A DNA stretch of 64,000 nucleotides, from the NCBI GenBank assembly GCA_963662155.1, contig OY759265.1, positions 9,466,193-9,530,192 on the forward strand, written 5' to 3'. This DNA comes from Lamellibrachia columna. Its lineage: Eukaryota; Annelida; Polychaeta; Sabellida; Siboglinidae. The notes under the pieces were generated by a model. It was not told the DNA's origin. It saw only the letters and a list, made by a program, of their open reading frames with translations, and searched no databases. Of the stretch, positions 1 through 22,389 are shown piece by piece. Position numbers and translations under genes: made by a program. Numbering within the stretch: position 1 is the first letter of the stretch; each line of letters opens with the position of its first letter.

Positions 1-390
1 TTCAATTTTGGGAAATATAATTGCAACTTAATGTGAGGTAGAGATTATGGTGCTAAAAGAACAATTATGATCAACAGAGCTTAACTTCTGACTTCATACT
101 GCATAAATATGAAGTGTCTTGCTTAATATGGCCGTCTCGCTCCATCCTACCACAAAGGAGGGGAGTCTCATGTAGAAACAATAGCTAACCGAGAGACTAC
201 CGATTACAACATTAATCCGTCTGTTGGTATCGCTTTCTTAAATACGTTGTGTGGCTATCGGCATATCGGTATGCGATATTACCGCACTAGAACGAGGTCG
301 AGAAAACAACATTTCAGTACTTAGAGGGGTCGCAAGCAACGAGCATGCGCGGATTAAATTTCCTAGCCCTGATATTCTCGAACGATTAAA

Positions 391-470
391 GTGACGTAAT
401 GGTATTCGTGGTGTAAGGCACTAGCAAAAAGTGACGTAATGGTATTCGTGTTGTACGGCACTAGCAAAAA
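391..470. repeat. two-copy 40-bp tandem repeat
   Basis: Two adjacent near-identical units begin with GTGACGTAATGGTATTCGTG and end in GGCACTAGCAAAAA. The same GTGACGTAATG word recurs near 577. Nothing else recognisable lies in 1-700; I see no gene there. Confidence 0.6.
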
Positions 471-713
471 GAGAACGCAGAAAACTGTTTTTAGAACTGA
501 GTATACAAACTCGGTCTCTGAATAATGTTTTTTTAGTCATAGTAACTGCGGGTCTTGTCTTCGACCTAGTTCATTGAAGTGACGTAATGCTGTGCAAGCA
601 CATTAAAGTGTTCTTTTGAACACAAAAAAACAGCCTTATTCAAGGCTAACGTAGCAATCAGATTAAGTTTAAATTGTGTGATGGCGCCGTGCAAACGGCA
701 AGTAAAGGCCCCC

Positions 714-2170
714 AGGCATTTAATACACAGCAGTTGTAGCAACTTGGTGGACTTCCGTCAAGTCCGGGTGTGAGAAGTCCTGGGCTGAGGTTCAGGCGGA
801 TAGTTTTAGTTTTGAGTGTACGAGGATGTACGAGGATGAAGGAACTTGAGGTGGAGTTAGAACAGCTGAGGCTGCTCGTTGTGGCAGTGGTGGGAAGGGA
901 GCATGTTTGTTGTGCCAGTGGTTCTGGTGTGGGGACAGTAGATGATAAAGTGGGGGGAGACGACGAGAGAGATGCTAGGGATAGCTCACCTCAGCCTGGG
1001 AGGAGGCTGAGAGGAGGTAAGGTGACAGGTCGTAGGGAGGCAGGACGTAAGGAGACGGGACGTAGGGAGACGGGACGTTGGGAGACAGGACGAAAGGAGA
1101 CGAGAAGGAAAGAAATGGAAGGGAAGACAAATGGATCGAAGGAAAGGGGAGTGGGGGAGAGAGTAGCGAAGGAGACGACAGTTAAGGCGATGGGAGTGAG
1201 GGAGACAGGAGAGAAGGCGACGGGAGCGCAAGTTAGCCAGGCGACGGGAGGAAAAGGTGACAGGTTGATGAGTGAGAGAGAGACTGATAACAATCTGCCA
1301 CCAAGTGACAAGGCTGTAGGACAGAATGTGATGGAGGGGATCCATCGAAAGAGCTATTCCGAGGCAGTGATAGAAGGGGTGAGAAAGAGAGCGAGGGTAT
1401 TTGTGGGGGACTCAATAGTTAGGAAGACCGACATAGTCTTAAACAAGGGAGATGACGTGGTAGTTTGCTTGCTTGGGGCCAAAATAGAGGCGATAACTGA
1501 GAGGGTAGAAAACATCGTGAGTTCGGGCAAGGGTGGATCTGTTTTAATACACGTAGGGACAAATAACGTAGAGAGGGAGGGTACAACTGCCATAGTTAGG
1601 AATACAGGAATTTGGTCAGAACACTAAAGCAGACGCGGGTTGAGCAGGTAATACTGTCAGGGATTTTACCAGTAATAGGAAGGATGGGTCATAGATATCG
1701 AAATTGCCGGGGAATGGCAATTAACATGCTAGTCGAGAAGCTATGTAGGGAAGAGGAAGTTGGTTTTGTGGATTTGTGGGGAAGGTTGGTTGGAAGGGCT
1801 GAAATGTACATGAAGGACGGGCTTCACCTAAATGGAAAGGGGGCAGCAGTATTTGCGGATGGACTCACAGCAGCAGTAGACAGTGGCATGGGTAGCATAT
1901 CAAATATTTTTGGTTGTAAACACTGTTTCAACTAGAAGCGCAGGGGGTTACTTAGAGATGCCTCAATCAGGACAAGAGGCCACTAGTACAGATAAACCAA
2001 TAACAGAATGTCCGAAAAACATGTCTGAAGTAGGCTATAGATGCGTGTGTTTAAATGCTAGGAGTATAGTAAAAAAGAAAAAACGAATTAAACATTATGG
2101 TAGAAGATATTGACCCTCACATAATTGGTATTACCGAGTATTGGTATTACAAGATTGGGATTCACGCGTA
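714..2170 (+). pseudogene. CR1-type LINE: ORF1 with SGNH/GDSL esterase domain, plus start of ORF2 endonuclease (degenerate)
   Basis: The reading frame at 770-1627 holds a charged low-complexity stretch of repeated RRETGR-like residues. It is followed by an SGNH-hydrolase-like domain with a GDS block (VFVGDSIVRKTD, about 1400) and a GTNN block (near 1560). The domain continues in another frame at 1612-1935, with the C-terminal Asp/His block (KDGLHLNGKG, about 1815). The frame break near 1600 looks like one missing A. Downstream, 2030-2150 resembles the start of an apurinic endonuclease (LNARSIV, then EDIDPHIIGITE after a second frame break in an A-rich run). An esterase domain in ORF1 is known for CR1-clade LINEs. 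The element is broken and 3'-incomplete here. I assign the clade from the RT copies elsewhere in the window. Confidence 0.75.
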
Positions 2171-2397
2171 CGCTGAAGCAAACAAGCATGTTTTACGACG
2201 GAGGTGAGCTATCCGGCGAACGCAATACAGTGTCGTCACGTTTAACCTTGAACAACTAATAAACGGTGCATCGTGTCAATACGACAGAAACATTAGTAAT
2301 AATTCCAATAATAACGATACTGTTTATGCTTACTCACAACATTTAAACAACATCGCTTGTTGAAAATAGCCACATTCTATGTTCAGGTTTTATTCGT

Positions 2398-2700
<303 letters not shown>

Positions 2701-3419
2701 TGTGATTGTGTTTGACGGTCGATGACACGTTGGTGTGCATGAATTCGTCTCGGTTGTATGCATGTTCCACCCAATAACAAAGCGATTCCTGATATTCGTA
2801 CATCATGCTGCGACTTGTTTTGGTGCAGAATCAACAGGCCGATTTAATGACGACAGTGCATGCGATAGACACATTGCACACGTAGACATCTACGTCCGGT
2901 TATGTAAGGTAGACAAGTCATAAAACTTTCAATATAATATGTATACGCGCCCTGGGACATATGCTCTAAAATTCCACGAGCTGCAACGTACATACCTGTC
3001 AACCGCGCAATTGTCACGGTAGATGGCGCTAAGCTCCACCACGAGTATTAATTCAGGACACTAGATAACTGGTATATCCGAGGTGATCTTTATCCAACAC
3101 GGATCGTACTCGAGCCGCTTTGTATTCGAAACTATTCGTTCCCTTCTTATGCAGTGAATTAACTTAATGACTTTTTAAAATTAGCTTGACTTATTATTTG
3201 TGTTGAAAATGGGGTCTTCGTAGAATTCGTTAATAAATATTCGAGACGCTTGGCAAGGTCAAGGCAGTTTGTAGGCCAACGTAAGATCAAATTAGCAACA
3301 GTTCTATTCGTGGCGAGGCGTTCCGCTTCAGCGCGCACTAGTGCAAGCAAACAACTAAATCGCACAGACCCACAGGCAGGACTTACGACAACCATACATC
3401 GTATTTAAGTAAGCGATGA

Positions 3420-3565
3420 CAAACAACGTTGGCCTGACCAAACTGGCCGCTATGGTAAAAAAAAACGCGCTTCAGTTAATGTCACCGCGACATTTCGCAC
3501 GCAACAAGAAATGATGCCAGAGGCTTCGGACAACATCTGTGACACTGGCAGATCGACATGTGGAA
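3420..3565. repeat. dispersed repeat, copy A (unclassified)
   Basis: Shares blocks with 6397-6505: TGACCA, then GGCCGCTA GGTA, then AACGCG, then TCTGTGAC and GGCAGATCG, in the same order and orientation. Looks like an old interspersed repeat; no coding content seen. Confidence 0.4.
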
Positions 3566-3608
3566 ACATACATTTTTCAGTCGCTGTGTTAACCATTAGG
3601 ATTGCTCG

Positions 3609-4192
3609 CTGTAATTTAAAGGGCTCGCATACGGGAATGTAACTGTAATTTAAAGGGCTCGCATACGGGAATGTAACTGTAATTTAAAGGGCTCGCATAC
3701 GGGAATTTAACTTTAATTATAGGGCTCGCATACGGGAATTTAACTGTAATTTAAAGGGCTCGCATATGGGAATTTAACTGTAATTTAAAGGGCTCGCATA
3801 CGGGAATTTAACTGTAATTTAAAGGGCTCGCATACGGGAATGTAACTGTAATTTAAAGGGCTCGCATACGGGAATGTAACTGTAATTTAAAGGGCTCGCA
3901 TACGGGAATTTAACTGTAATTTAAAGGGCTCGCATACGGGAATTTAACTGTAATTTAAAGGGCTCGCATATGGGAATTTAACTGTAATTTAAAGGGCTCG
4001 CATACGGGAATGTAACTGTAATTTAAAGGGCTCGCATACGGGAATTTAACTTTAATTATAGGGCTCGCATACGGGAATTTAACTGTAATTTAAAGGGCTC
4101 GCATATGGGAATTTAACTGTAATTTAAAGGGCTCGCATACGGAATGTAACTGTAATTTAAAGGGCTCGCATACGGGAATTTAACTTTAATTG
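3609..4192. repeat. minisatellite, 34-bp unit, about 17 copies
   Basis: The unit contains TAATTTAAAGGGCTCGCATA followed by CGGGAAT and a T-rich or GT-variable end. Two kinds of unit (TGTAAC versus TTTAAC junction) are intermixed. Copies are nearly identical, suggesting recent expansion. Confidence 0.93.
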
Positions 4193-4514
4193 GTAGTGAA
4201 CTCGTTGGTTGGACGTGTAATGGTGGGTATTTCCTGGAAACGCTCTTTGAAGTTGGCAGCATGATTCCCAGAAACACATCGACCAACACAGCAAGTGGGA
4301 CAAAGTACAAATGATCCAGTGTATATCCGTATATGGCGTTGGATAAACTGACAGATCCATGTTTCAACAGGTAGATCTGCCAGGGGTAGTGTAGTACTAC
4401 AACTACCAACCCTGGCTATCGAGCCCGGATTTCCGAATTGAAATCGATGCTAAGCGTGAGTGAGACAATTCCACATTATACATCCACATGGAATAATATG
4501 CTGATGAATAAGAC

Positions 4515-6043
4515 TGCAATTGAATGTTCTAAAATATGAAATTGAGGGTATCATCGATAAATTTGTTACCTTGAAAAACAAGGAAAACTGTCTAGAAAGA
4601 GACACTTGTCAAAAGAAGCTATTAAAAAAAGAGTGTATAAGCAAACTATGTGGAGGGTTTATAGGCGTACCAGAAAGGATGAAGACTATGCAAATTACAA
4701 AGAGGCACTTAACTTAGCTACAACTAAAATTAGAAAATCGAAAAGAACCTTTGAACAAAAATTGGCAGGTAATATATAAATTACAGCAAGAGTTTCTATG
4801 CTTACGTAAGGTGTAAACAGAAAGTTCGAGATAAGGTCGGACCACTGGAAAAGACATGAGAAACATAATTTCAGACGGGTTTCAAATGGCAGAGGTCCTG
4901 AATGAGTATTTCAGCTCAGTTTTTACCACAGAAGATATCAGCTCACTTCCAGTTCCATTTACTAAATTAGAGGGAAATAAATCAGAACAATTAGGGCAGT
5001 TATTTGTAACTCCTGAAATGATAGCAAAGAAAATCAAGAAGATGAAAGATAATAAATCACCTGGAGTTGATGGGATACCACCAAAACTGCTTAAGGAAAT
5101 TGTTGAGCAAATTAGTGCACCACTTGCAAAATTGTTTAACTTGTCACTAGAAGAAGGAATAGTTCCTTCAGAATGGAAAGATGCAAACATTAAGCCGCTA
5201 TATAAGAAGGGATCGAGGAACAAGCCAGAAAATTACAGACGAGTGAGTTTAACATCAGTTGTATGTAAATTACTCGAAACATTAATTAGAGACCACATGG
5301 TGGAATTCCTTGTAAAATATGAATTAATAAATACATCTCAGCAACAATGGGTTCCTAAAATCAAGGTCATGTCTAACCAATATGTTAAGTTTTTTTTGAA
5401 GAAATTACAAAGTGGGTAGATGACGGGTCACCAGTGGATGTTGTCTACTTAGATTTTCAGAAAGCTTTCGATAAAGTGCCACATCAAAGATTGTTACTTA
5501 AATTAAAAGCCCATGGTATAGGTAATGATGAAATCAACTGGATAGAAAAGTGGCTTACACACAGAAGACAGAGACTAATAGTATATATGATGAAAGTTCA
5601 AACTGGAAATCTGTTTTGAGTGGGGTACCACAAGGATCAGTATTAGGCCCTATACTGTTTTTAATATATATAAATGATTTGGAAAATGACATATCTAGCA
5701 AAGTACTCAAATTTCCAGATGACACAAAAGTATTCAGAAAGCTTACTATTAATACAGATAAACAAAGTTTACAGGATGATCTAGATAAATTAGTTAAATG
5801 GTCAGAAAAATGACAAATGTTATTAAATTTTGTGAAGTGTAAATGTATACACATAGGACATGGAAACATGGACAAAGTATATAAAATGGGGGATGCTATA
5901 CTAGGTAGAACCACACAAGAAAATGACTTAGGAGTAACATTTAGTGCTGACGTGAAAGTTTCAGAGCAATGTGGGATTGCTGCTTCGAAAGGAAATAAAA
6001 TTATAGGGCTAATTAGGAGAACTATCACGTATAAGGAGAAACA
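4515..6043 (+). pseudogene. CR1-type LINE ORF2, reverse transcriptase region (degenerate, 3'-truncated)
   Basis: From 4515 the frames give linker sequence typical of these elements (KDEDYANYKEALNLATTKIR). The RT follows in pieces: 4856-5419 (DNKSPGVDGIPPKLLKE; NYRRVSLTSVVCKLLE), 5434-5619 (YLDFQKAFDKVPHQRL), 5625-5811 (LSGVPQGSVLGPILF) and 5817-6030. The catalytic FADD box is FPDD here (about 5710), an in-frame stop lies at 5812, and frames shift at about 5390 and 5605. It is therefore a dead copy. It is closely related to the better-preserved copy at 54095-55265. It ends where a SINE begins. Confidence 0.9.
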
Positions 6044-6325
6044 TTCGAGAAAACCCGGGTTCGAATCCTCTTGCTGCCGTTTCGATGATTTTGCAATTTC
6101 GTTCATCCCACGCTGCCACAGTTCACTCATCTGTATTAAGGAGTACCTGGCTACAGACAGAGCCAATAGTCTTCGAGCAATAATTGCAGTGTGGCTGAAT
6201 GCTTCCCAGAGAAGTTGAAATGGCGTTAGAATGAATAGGTCTGCCAGGGGATGAAGTGTAAGGCGCTTTGAACATCCCCACGGACTGAATACCGCGCTAT
6301 ATAAAAACGTACCTTTACTTGTTTA
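6044..6325 (+). mobile_element. tRNA-derived SINE (5'-truncated) with L2-like tail
   Basis: Starts inside a tRNA-like head, with B-box GGTTCGAATCC at about 6059. The body carries CCACAGTTCACTCATCTGTA and the tail carries AAGGCGCTTTGAACATCC with CCGCGCTATATAAAAAC. The GCGCTTTGA...GCGCTATA tail is the kind shared by L2-type LINEs and their SINE partners. A full-length copy in opposite orientation lies at 23083-23420. The target was the CR1 copy just upstream. Confidence 0.8.
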
Positions 6326-6396
6326 CACATTGCAGTTAACTGAGCGATACAAACCATGAAACATGAGACCCTCCCTTCCTTTTTGTAGTGCGGTCG

Positions 6397-6505
6397 TTAG
6401 TTTTAATGACCAGACAGGCCGCTACGGTACGAACAAACGCGTTCACATTAAATCGCCCTTCCCTACCCGTCTGTGACGTAAGTGGCAGATCGGGAACCGT
6501 TGTGA
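6397..6505. repeat. dispersed repeat, copy B (unclassified)
   Basis: Pairs with 3420-3565 by ordered shared blocks, including GGCCGCTACGGTA and GGCAGATCG. No coding potential recognised. Confidence 0.4.
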
Positions 6506-7375
6506 ATTTGTTTGCATAACGCGCCAACGTAATAGAATCTAAACGATTAATATGCGTATCATAACACTTGCGAATGGCAGAATGCTACGTTTCCTACAGT
6601 GACAGTCCATTTCAGCCGGGTATTTGATCTAGTTGATGCTATAGGATAGATTTACAATGTGATGTTTGACTGAGATAGCTTCGTCGTATTTTTCTTAAAA
6701 CAGATAGTGTTCACTTAAAACTCAGTTTCCATTGCATTAAGTCGCGTGACTAAAACTAAAATGTGGCGGCTAATCAATTAAAAACAGTTATATGTACAAT
6801 GTTGTCGAATTATTTATTGTGAATCAACCATAATTTGAACGTAAAATAGATAGGGAATCCATTTAGCCATTGAGCTGTCTGATCAGTGATTTCCTCTTTT
6901 TCAAGTTTCACAGCACACGTGAATTAACAGGGTTGCACTTCATGTTTAAATTTGTATTGCTGTATAATATTTACCGTCAGAAATTGTAGAGCAATTGCAT
7001 AAAAACGTGAATCCGATTAAAAACATTATATTTCACCTTCAAAATTTATTTTATGCAGTAAAGCCGTAGCTGTATATATCGTGCAACTAGCATATTTTAA
7101 CCATCGACAAATCGTGTATTTTTGAAAATGGTAATATGTACTAGACCACGATAGTAACATGTTTTGTACGGATACTATTTTTTAGCCAACCGTCATAAAT
7201 ACTAATACGTTCTGTATCACAATGTCCCGTAAAGAGTCGTTCGGTTAACAAATAAAAACGAAAAAAAACGTTGTTCATCCCTTTAAGCAAACACTTGATT
7301 TGGTAAACCTGGCCTCGTCGACGTATTGTCCTAACCAGCTACTCTCAGAATGATGTCTCCCTTGCTGGTAAAGTG

Positions 7376-7690
7376 TGAGCGCTGTGGCTTGTGGAAGGGT
7401 GTTGGACTCTCGGTCGAAGGGACCGCGGTTCGAATGCACCGGCTGCCGTTCCGACACTTGTACAATGTCGTTCACCCTACGATGCCTGGGTATTTCGGAA
7501 GATACATTAACCACCGTTGGTCCCTTCTATCTGATGTCTGTGCCAGGGGAAGTAAAAGATCCGACGTAGGGAAATGTAAAAAACAATTCGTTGACTCGTT
7601 ACGTCTAGACGAGGACACTTTGAAATTAATCATCAGTCTTGTTACTGGGTCCTCGGACTTGTTGGAACTGAAATGAATAAATAAAAGGTG
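7376..7690 (+). mobile_element. second tRNA-derived SINE-like element
   Basis: A tRNA-like head runs from about 7376: an A-box-like TGGCTTGTGGAAGGG, a stem around GGACTCTCGGTCGAAGG, then B-box GGTTCGAATGC at about 7430. An unrelated body follows, ending near AATAAATAAAAGG. Cloverleaf pairing is imperfect and the body continues well past 76 nt, so I call it a SINE rather than a tRNA gene. Confidence 0.55.
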
Positions 7691-7865
7691 AAACCTCCTT
7701 CAAAAAAAGTGTGTCCTTCCCAACAGAATTCCCTATGCTTTACTATATGTCTATGGACTCAATCCCTGCACCATTCACAAATCCCAGTAATAAGAAAAAT
7801 AGAATCGATGTGTCACACTGTCTTCACTAGCAGCAGCGTATAGAGGTCAGATCACAGTACAAAAT

Positions 7866-8270
7866 TGGTGGTGACCATGTTAACGTTTTGTCTGATTATA
7901 AGAAAACGTGACCACTAAAAATTATGAAAAAATTTCACAGCAACTGCCATCATCTCGTTGACATGCTGAACAAGTTTGGCAAAAGCACATACCTCCAGCT
8001 CTTTTAAAACGCCCCGACGTGCGATGCCCATCAATTTTGAAAACCATGTATTGATGCGCCCACGTGGCCCATAGCAGAAAAATTCCCATAAATCCCTCCG
8101 CCTGTTGAACTCTCAAAAAATGCACTATTTTACAGCCAATAGCTTCTACAAACAAACCTGTGAATATGCCTGCTCAATTGCACTTGAATTGTTTAAATTC
8201 ACATATCGCAATTTAATACGGCCTACATTCGTGTGACACAATAAACAGGAAGGTCAACAGTGGTCTTACC
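7866..8270 (+). repeat. unclassified interspersed repeat of about 400 bp, copy 1
   Basis: Aligns end to end with 31283-31705 in the same orientation. Shared words include GACCATGTTAACGTTTTG, CCATCATCTC, TTGACATGCTGAAC and CCTACATTCGT. No TIRs, tRNA head or long ORF found. Apart from this copy, 7690-8960 shows nothing I can support. Confidence 0.75.
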
Positions 8271-8969
8271 CCTGATATCCCTTCTGCGTCTGCACGTTTA
8301 GTGTGTCCGGGCACAAGAGTGGACCCTTCACTTACGCTATTTCGGACACGCCCCTGATTGACATCAAACCTCCTATTTGTCAACTGTCATGTCCTCTTAC
8401 TCCACTGCCAGACCGTCAAATCTATCACCTGTCCTGTGTTACCACTTCCAAGAATCTTTCCCTGTCTGCCCAATTTGTTCCGCTCCCTTCTCCCCGGTTT
8501 GTTTACCTTCGCAAAGGCTCCTTTCAAATATGTATCTGACGCATACGTTTATACTTTTCCATCCCAACTTATGACATTGCCGGCGCCATCCCGCATGCTA
8601 CGTCATCGTTAGATGAAGGCAGTCGTTGTGTCCTTGTGACCGAGCGGGCGGTCTAGATATCGCCCACAACGAACCTACCCCTGTGTTTGCGTAATATAGC
8701 TGTGTAATATTTAGTGAACGTTGTACTGCGACAATGAAGCGAGCGTATAGGGCTCACTGTAGTTATTTTAACATTATTTGAAAATACGTCACCGGACTGC
8801 TTTTTATGCCTACTATTTTTGTGTGAAGTTGAACATATCGTGGCATGACAATTCAAAGAAATCGGCGGGGGGTACGGTAATTGTGGACGATAACCATAAA
8901 TAACTTAGTGAATAGAAATGCCCTCCTTGTTGGATAAGTAGCTTGTACCATTTGACAGCGTGCATGAAG

Positions 8970-9261
8970 GGGCCGGGGCGGGGTGAGTATCCACGGCAAC
9001 CAATCAGAGAAGGCCAAACTGCTGGGCTGGGCAATAACACCTTTTTGACCAATGGCACCCCTTATTGGTATTGTGCATCGACTGGGACAAAGTTATTACA
9101 TAAACATCTGCATCGCCCGAAAAACATGTTATATGCACAGAGAAGAACGTACAAGTCGATTTCCTTTCGTCGATACAGCATATTGTGGGCAAGAAAAACT
9201 TTGAAGAAACACATTTATTTAATAACGGTCGATGTGAGTAACACCCGAGTAGATTTCATTG
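8970..9261 (+). promoter_or_regulatory. probable promoter and non-coding first exon of the TauE/SafE-like gene
   Basis: A GC box (GGGGCGGGG, 8975-8983) is followed by two CCAAT boxes (9000-9004 and 9049-9053). No clear TATA box is seen. The transcribed part would end at 9261, before a strong donor G|GTAAGT at 9262. A matching acceptor TTTTCAG ends at 9607, 22 bp before the predicted ATG. The start of the exon cannot be fixed from sequence alone. Confidence 0.5.
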
Positions 9262-9628
9262 GTAAGTAGCTGCGTAAGTGTCTCTACACTGCACAGTGTG
9301 CGACAACATTTCGATTCCATGGCGCACGTTACGTGTATTCGCGGTGTTAGTTATATTTATTATTATATTTTAGTATTTTATTTTAATGTTTAATTATCAT
9401 AATTATGCCCTACGTAATAGTTTTTGCCACCTGCGGCTAGACAGGCATGTTTTAACAAACACGCAGATGGATTCACACGTGCCTATGTAACAGCTGAAGC
9501 ACAGTAAGCTGGTCCGTGTTTTATTTATTCGCATACAATCCGTGAGCGAGTACATTCCGTCGATCGTCGGTTCACCAGGCAACTTGTTTTGTTGCATTTG
9601 TTTTCAGAGGTCTGGACACGTCGCTACA

Positions 9629-18714
<9,086 letters not shown>

Positions 18715-18800
18715 CAGCGAACAGAACATGCGGTGCGAAACGAAACACTTAGAGTCACGATACTGTTTCTGCGATGGTGCTAAACTAACTCAGAGTAACA

Positions 18801-19200
<400 letters not shown>

Positions 19201-19832
19201 GCGATTTACTCAGCGTTTATTGTAGCCAACACACGTATATAACAGTTCACCTCACGTATGAAATACGCAGACTATACAGCGAGAGAGGGGGTCGGGAGGA
19301 TGGAGGAATGAAGGGACAAAGGGAAGGAGGTAGGGAGATAGGGAGGTAGTGAAGGAGGGGTGGATGGGTAGATTAACGGAGGGAGGGAAGCAGTATAAAA
19401 TATGGCGTATTTAATAATAATAACAATGCACATGTACGTATTTAATAATGTAATCTCGTTTATTCGCACACTTTGGTTACCACTGGTTTTGGCCGGATTA
19501 ACGATGCATGCGGGTTAACGAAACACCCTATTATCACCCATGCTAGGACTATATATAACGTACGTGAACTGTATCATGAAATGTATATCGCTTAATTATT
19601 GTACTGATCTCCGGTAATGGATTAACGTAATTGAATGTAATTTACGGTGCACCGAGTTTGTTCTCACGTAAAAGCGGGTTACAGAAGACCGAATTATTGA
19701 AGAACTGATCAATTGGACTAGATTTCCGATTAAATATGTCTTCTTTTACCAGAAGCTTTGCTTCACGTGTTGCCTTACACCATGATAAACGTTGGCATTC
19801 TGAACAAATCGAAAGTCTTCAAACTGCAAATC

Positions 19833-20012
19833 TTTAGAACCCCTCAAAGTGACCACCCCTCGGAAACGGTCACCACTTGAAAACGGCCATTACAATAGAG
19901 CATGTTTTTTCCAAATTGGCAGATCTGACCAACCTCTGTAATTCAGCCACCCTTTTAATCAGGCCACTTTATCCCAGAAACTTGGGTGGCCGCTTTAGAG
20001 GGGTTCCACTGA
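19833..20012. mobile_element. mariner/pogo-like MITE (about 180 bp)
   Basis: The left end TTAGAACCCCTCAAAGTGAC and the right end, read on the other strand as CAGTGGAACCCCTCTAAAGC, are imperfect inverted repeats. They resemble the common invertebrate Tigger/pogo terminus. Internal ACCAACCTCTGTAATTCAGC is also typical of that layout. No ORF. Confidence 0.6.
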
Positions 20013-20289
20013 CTGTATTCAACAATATTGCCATCCCAAGTAACAAGTTCCGGATGCCTAAACGACAATGAAGCACTAAGCCTACCTTTATCAGAAATCC
20101 ATCATTAGATAAGTTTAATACATATTCACGCTGCTGACATTTACACAATCAGTAGATAATTTGTACCATTTATGTATCGTTCAATGTAATTTCTCATATC
20201 CAATTTACACTGTCCTTCTACTAAACCTATTTGGTGTCACGTTCAACTATTATCCTTAAAGAAATAATCACTGACTCTTAGGGGGTACC

Positions 20290-20390
20290 CTAAAAATATT
20301 GGTCACCCCCCCGAAAAAAATTCTTCTTAAACAAATCTTCTTTTCAGCCACTGTAATGGCTATTAGCGCCTATTTTTTGTGAATACTTGC
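20290..20390 (-). mobile_element. fragment of a DNA-transposon-like repeat shared with 62440-62520
   Basis: CAGCCACTGTAATGGCTATT followed by AGCGCCTA, and GGTCACCCCCCCGAAAAAAA upstream, are the reverse complement of blocks at 62455-62515. Element boundaries are not resolved. Confidence 0.5.
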
Positions 20391-21720
20391 TTACTATCAC
20401 GTCGACCTGTGCAACAGCGGAGCTTACATTTTTCTTTCTTATGGGAGGTCCCTCGTGCCTTATGGGGGGTCCTGGACCCTCCCAGACCCCTATCATTTCG
20501 AACACTGCTTAAAGATCATATACAAATATTCCAGAAATCGTGCTATGTGATAACAAACAGTTGTATTAGTAGTTTGGAGTGCATTAATAAATAATGTTAT
20601 TGGCTACTCTTCATTCAATAAAAGCTAATTATATTAGTGGCAAAGAAGCCCCAAGCGATTTGACATTTCGCTCGGCAATGTCCGTACGGAGTCGGCGTGT
20701 GACGTCAGTCTGGCCAAACGAACATCAACAAACATTGTCGTTCCATAGCAACGCAGAACATCTGCGTACGTTAAAAGCTGATATGTTGCAGTGGGACAAA
20801 AACAATGAATTTGGGTGTGACATCAGTTTCATTATTTGAAACACTATTAAAACACTGCAACATATATAGATTTTAAATAATAGCTAGCGCAGACCGAGAG
20901 GCACTTTGTGCACTGTACTGCGTCAAAACGCAAAGTCTAAGGGCAAAGCTAATGAAAGGCGAGACAGCTCTACTCAAAAGTTAGATCGACATAGTTGTTA
21001 AAAAGTGCATTATTATATCAAGATAATTCGGCAATAACATCGTACAGTGTCCATATATTTCTCCACGTGTTCCAATATTCCTAATCAAACCACCGAGTAA
21101 CGCAAAGACAAAGTAGGCCGCTGGTCAAACTTCCAAGCCTAGGCTAAGGCTAGGCTAGACTCGACGACTGTGTCTAGCTTGTTCAAACTAAACATGGAAT
21201 TTAAAAACAGTCTGGTAAATAAATACGCATGGTACTATCAAAACAACACTATTGTAAATCTGGCCAAAAAATAAGACTTGGTTTGACACAACTCGCTGTC
21301 GCTACTAACTTCGTTTTTGTGACCGTGACCGCGTTGTTAACTCGTACATGTACGGAATGACTCGAACTGAAGTTTATTTCAGTTACACCGTCAGAATCGC
21401 TGTAGCTCGACGGTTTGCGTGATCTAAATTTTGTTAAAAGTTAAGTGCCTTTGAATCGGCGAAAGCGAAGTTGGTTTGTTTGGCCAAAATGAAGTCACTC
21501 GGCCTGACGTCTACAGGTAAAAACTGGTTTCGGAAAGTGTCTTCGGGAATTTAGGTATATCCCCCGTTTATGATTAAATTAATATAACTTTTTACAATTC
21601 CATGACTGAATGTGAATTAGGGGATACAGTTCTATCCAGAACAGGTGAAAACAAGTAAATATATCCGACCTTTGCACAGTATCTTTAAGTGTGACAATAA
21701 TATTTATATGACTATCGTCA
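20391..21720. other. intergenic sequence without a recognisable gene
   Basis: AT-rich with short open frames only. A CRE-like TGACGTCA lies near 20701. There is no splice-bounded exon, RNA gene or repeat that I can support. Confidence 0.4.
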
Positions 21721-21815
21721 TTAGGCCTCCGGAATTATGGACAAGGAAGCCAATGGCCTACTGAGAATCCAACAAGTTTTCATTTATATGTAGCCCGCTT
21801 TATCAGGTATCTGTC
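21720..21815 (-). mobile_element. CR1 3' end (5'-truncated insertion)
   Basis: GACAAGGAAGCCAATGG, GAGAATCCAACAAG and TGTAGCCCGCTTTATCAGG match, in reverse complement, the RT C-terminus and 3' UTR of the CR1 copy at 55130-55200. Confidence 0.65.
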
Positions 21816-22389
21816 AATTTTATATATATAATATTTTTTTGAGAATGAGAACGTTCTGACTTTTTCTACTAATGCTACTTTGCACCACTAGTTACCCACA
21901 AAATATCGCGTAGCTACAGCAACAATGAAAGTAGATCCGGACATCACTGTTATTTGTACTCTGCGTGGGTCCGTTAATAAGCAGCTGGCCAGCGAACTGT
22001 TTCACTAAAACAGGGTAAATAGTATAACTGAGTGGAAGGGGTTCACAATTATCATTGCCTCTTTGTGAAATGATCACATGACTGGTCACAGCAGTTACTA
22101 AAAACGACCCCTGTAGTGTGAGATGTCCCACGGTATGAGAAGTCCTGAAGCTGTCTCACTGGCATGTAACATTTACACACGAACCTAGGCCTATATTTTA
22201 TTTTAACTCTGAAAAAAATAGCTCTATTCTTGTGTGATCAAGGAAAATTCAACGAAGTCCTTGGCCTGTGTGAATCAGTACCTGCCTCCTGAGAAGCCTG
22301 CAATTTCCACACCACATTTACAAACACATGTTTCACTACGTATGATACATGTACGTATAGCGCGCCATTTTGAATACGGTTGAGGCAAC

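Noticed and set aside
4202..4409. Minus-strand hydrophobic frame (AIYGYTLDHLYFVPLAVLVD) next to the 34-bp array
   Set aside because: All three minus frames are open over this short stretch, no convincing splice sites bound it, and no family is recognised.
7376..7450. tRNA gene candidate
   Set aside because: A/B-box-like blocks but poor stem pairing, and the repeat body continues for over 200 bp; better explained as a SINE head.
8300..8620. Three overlapping plus-strand frames of 65-84 codons
   Set aside because: Pyrimidine-rich sequence without motifs, splice sites or conservation clues.
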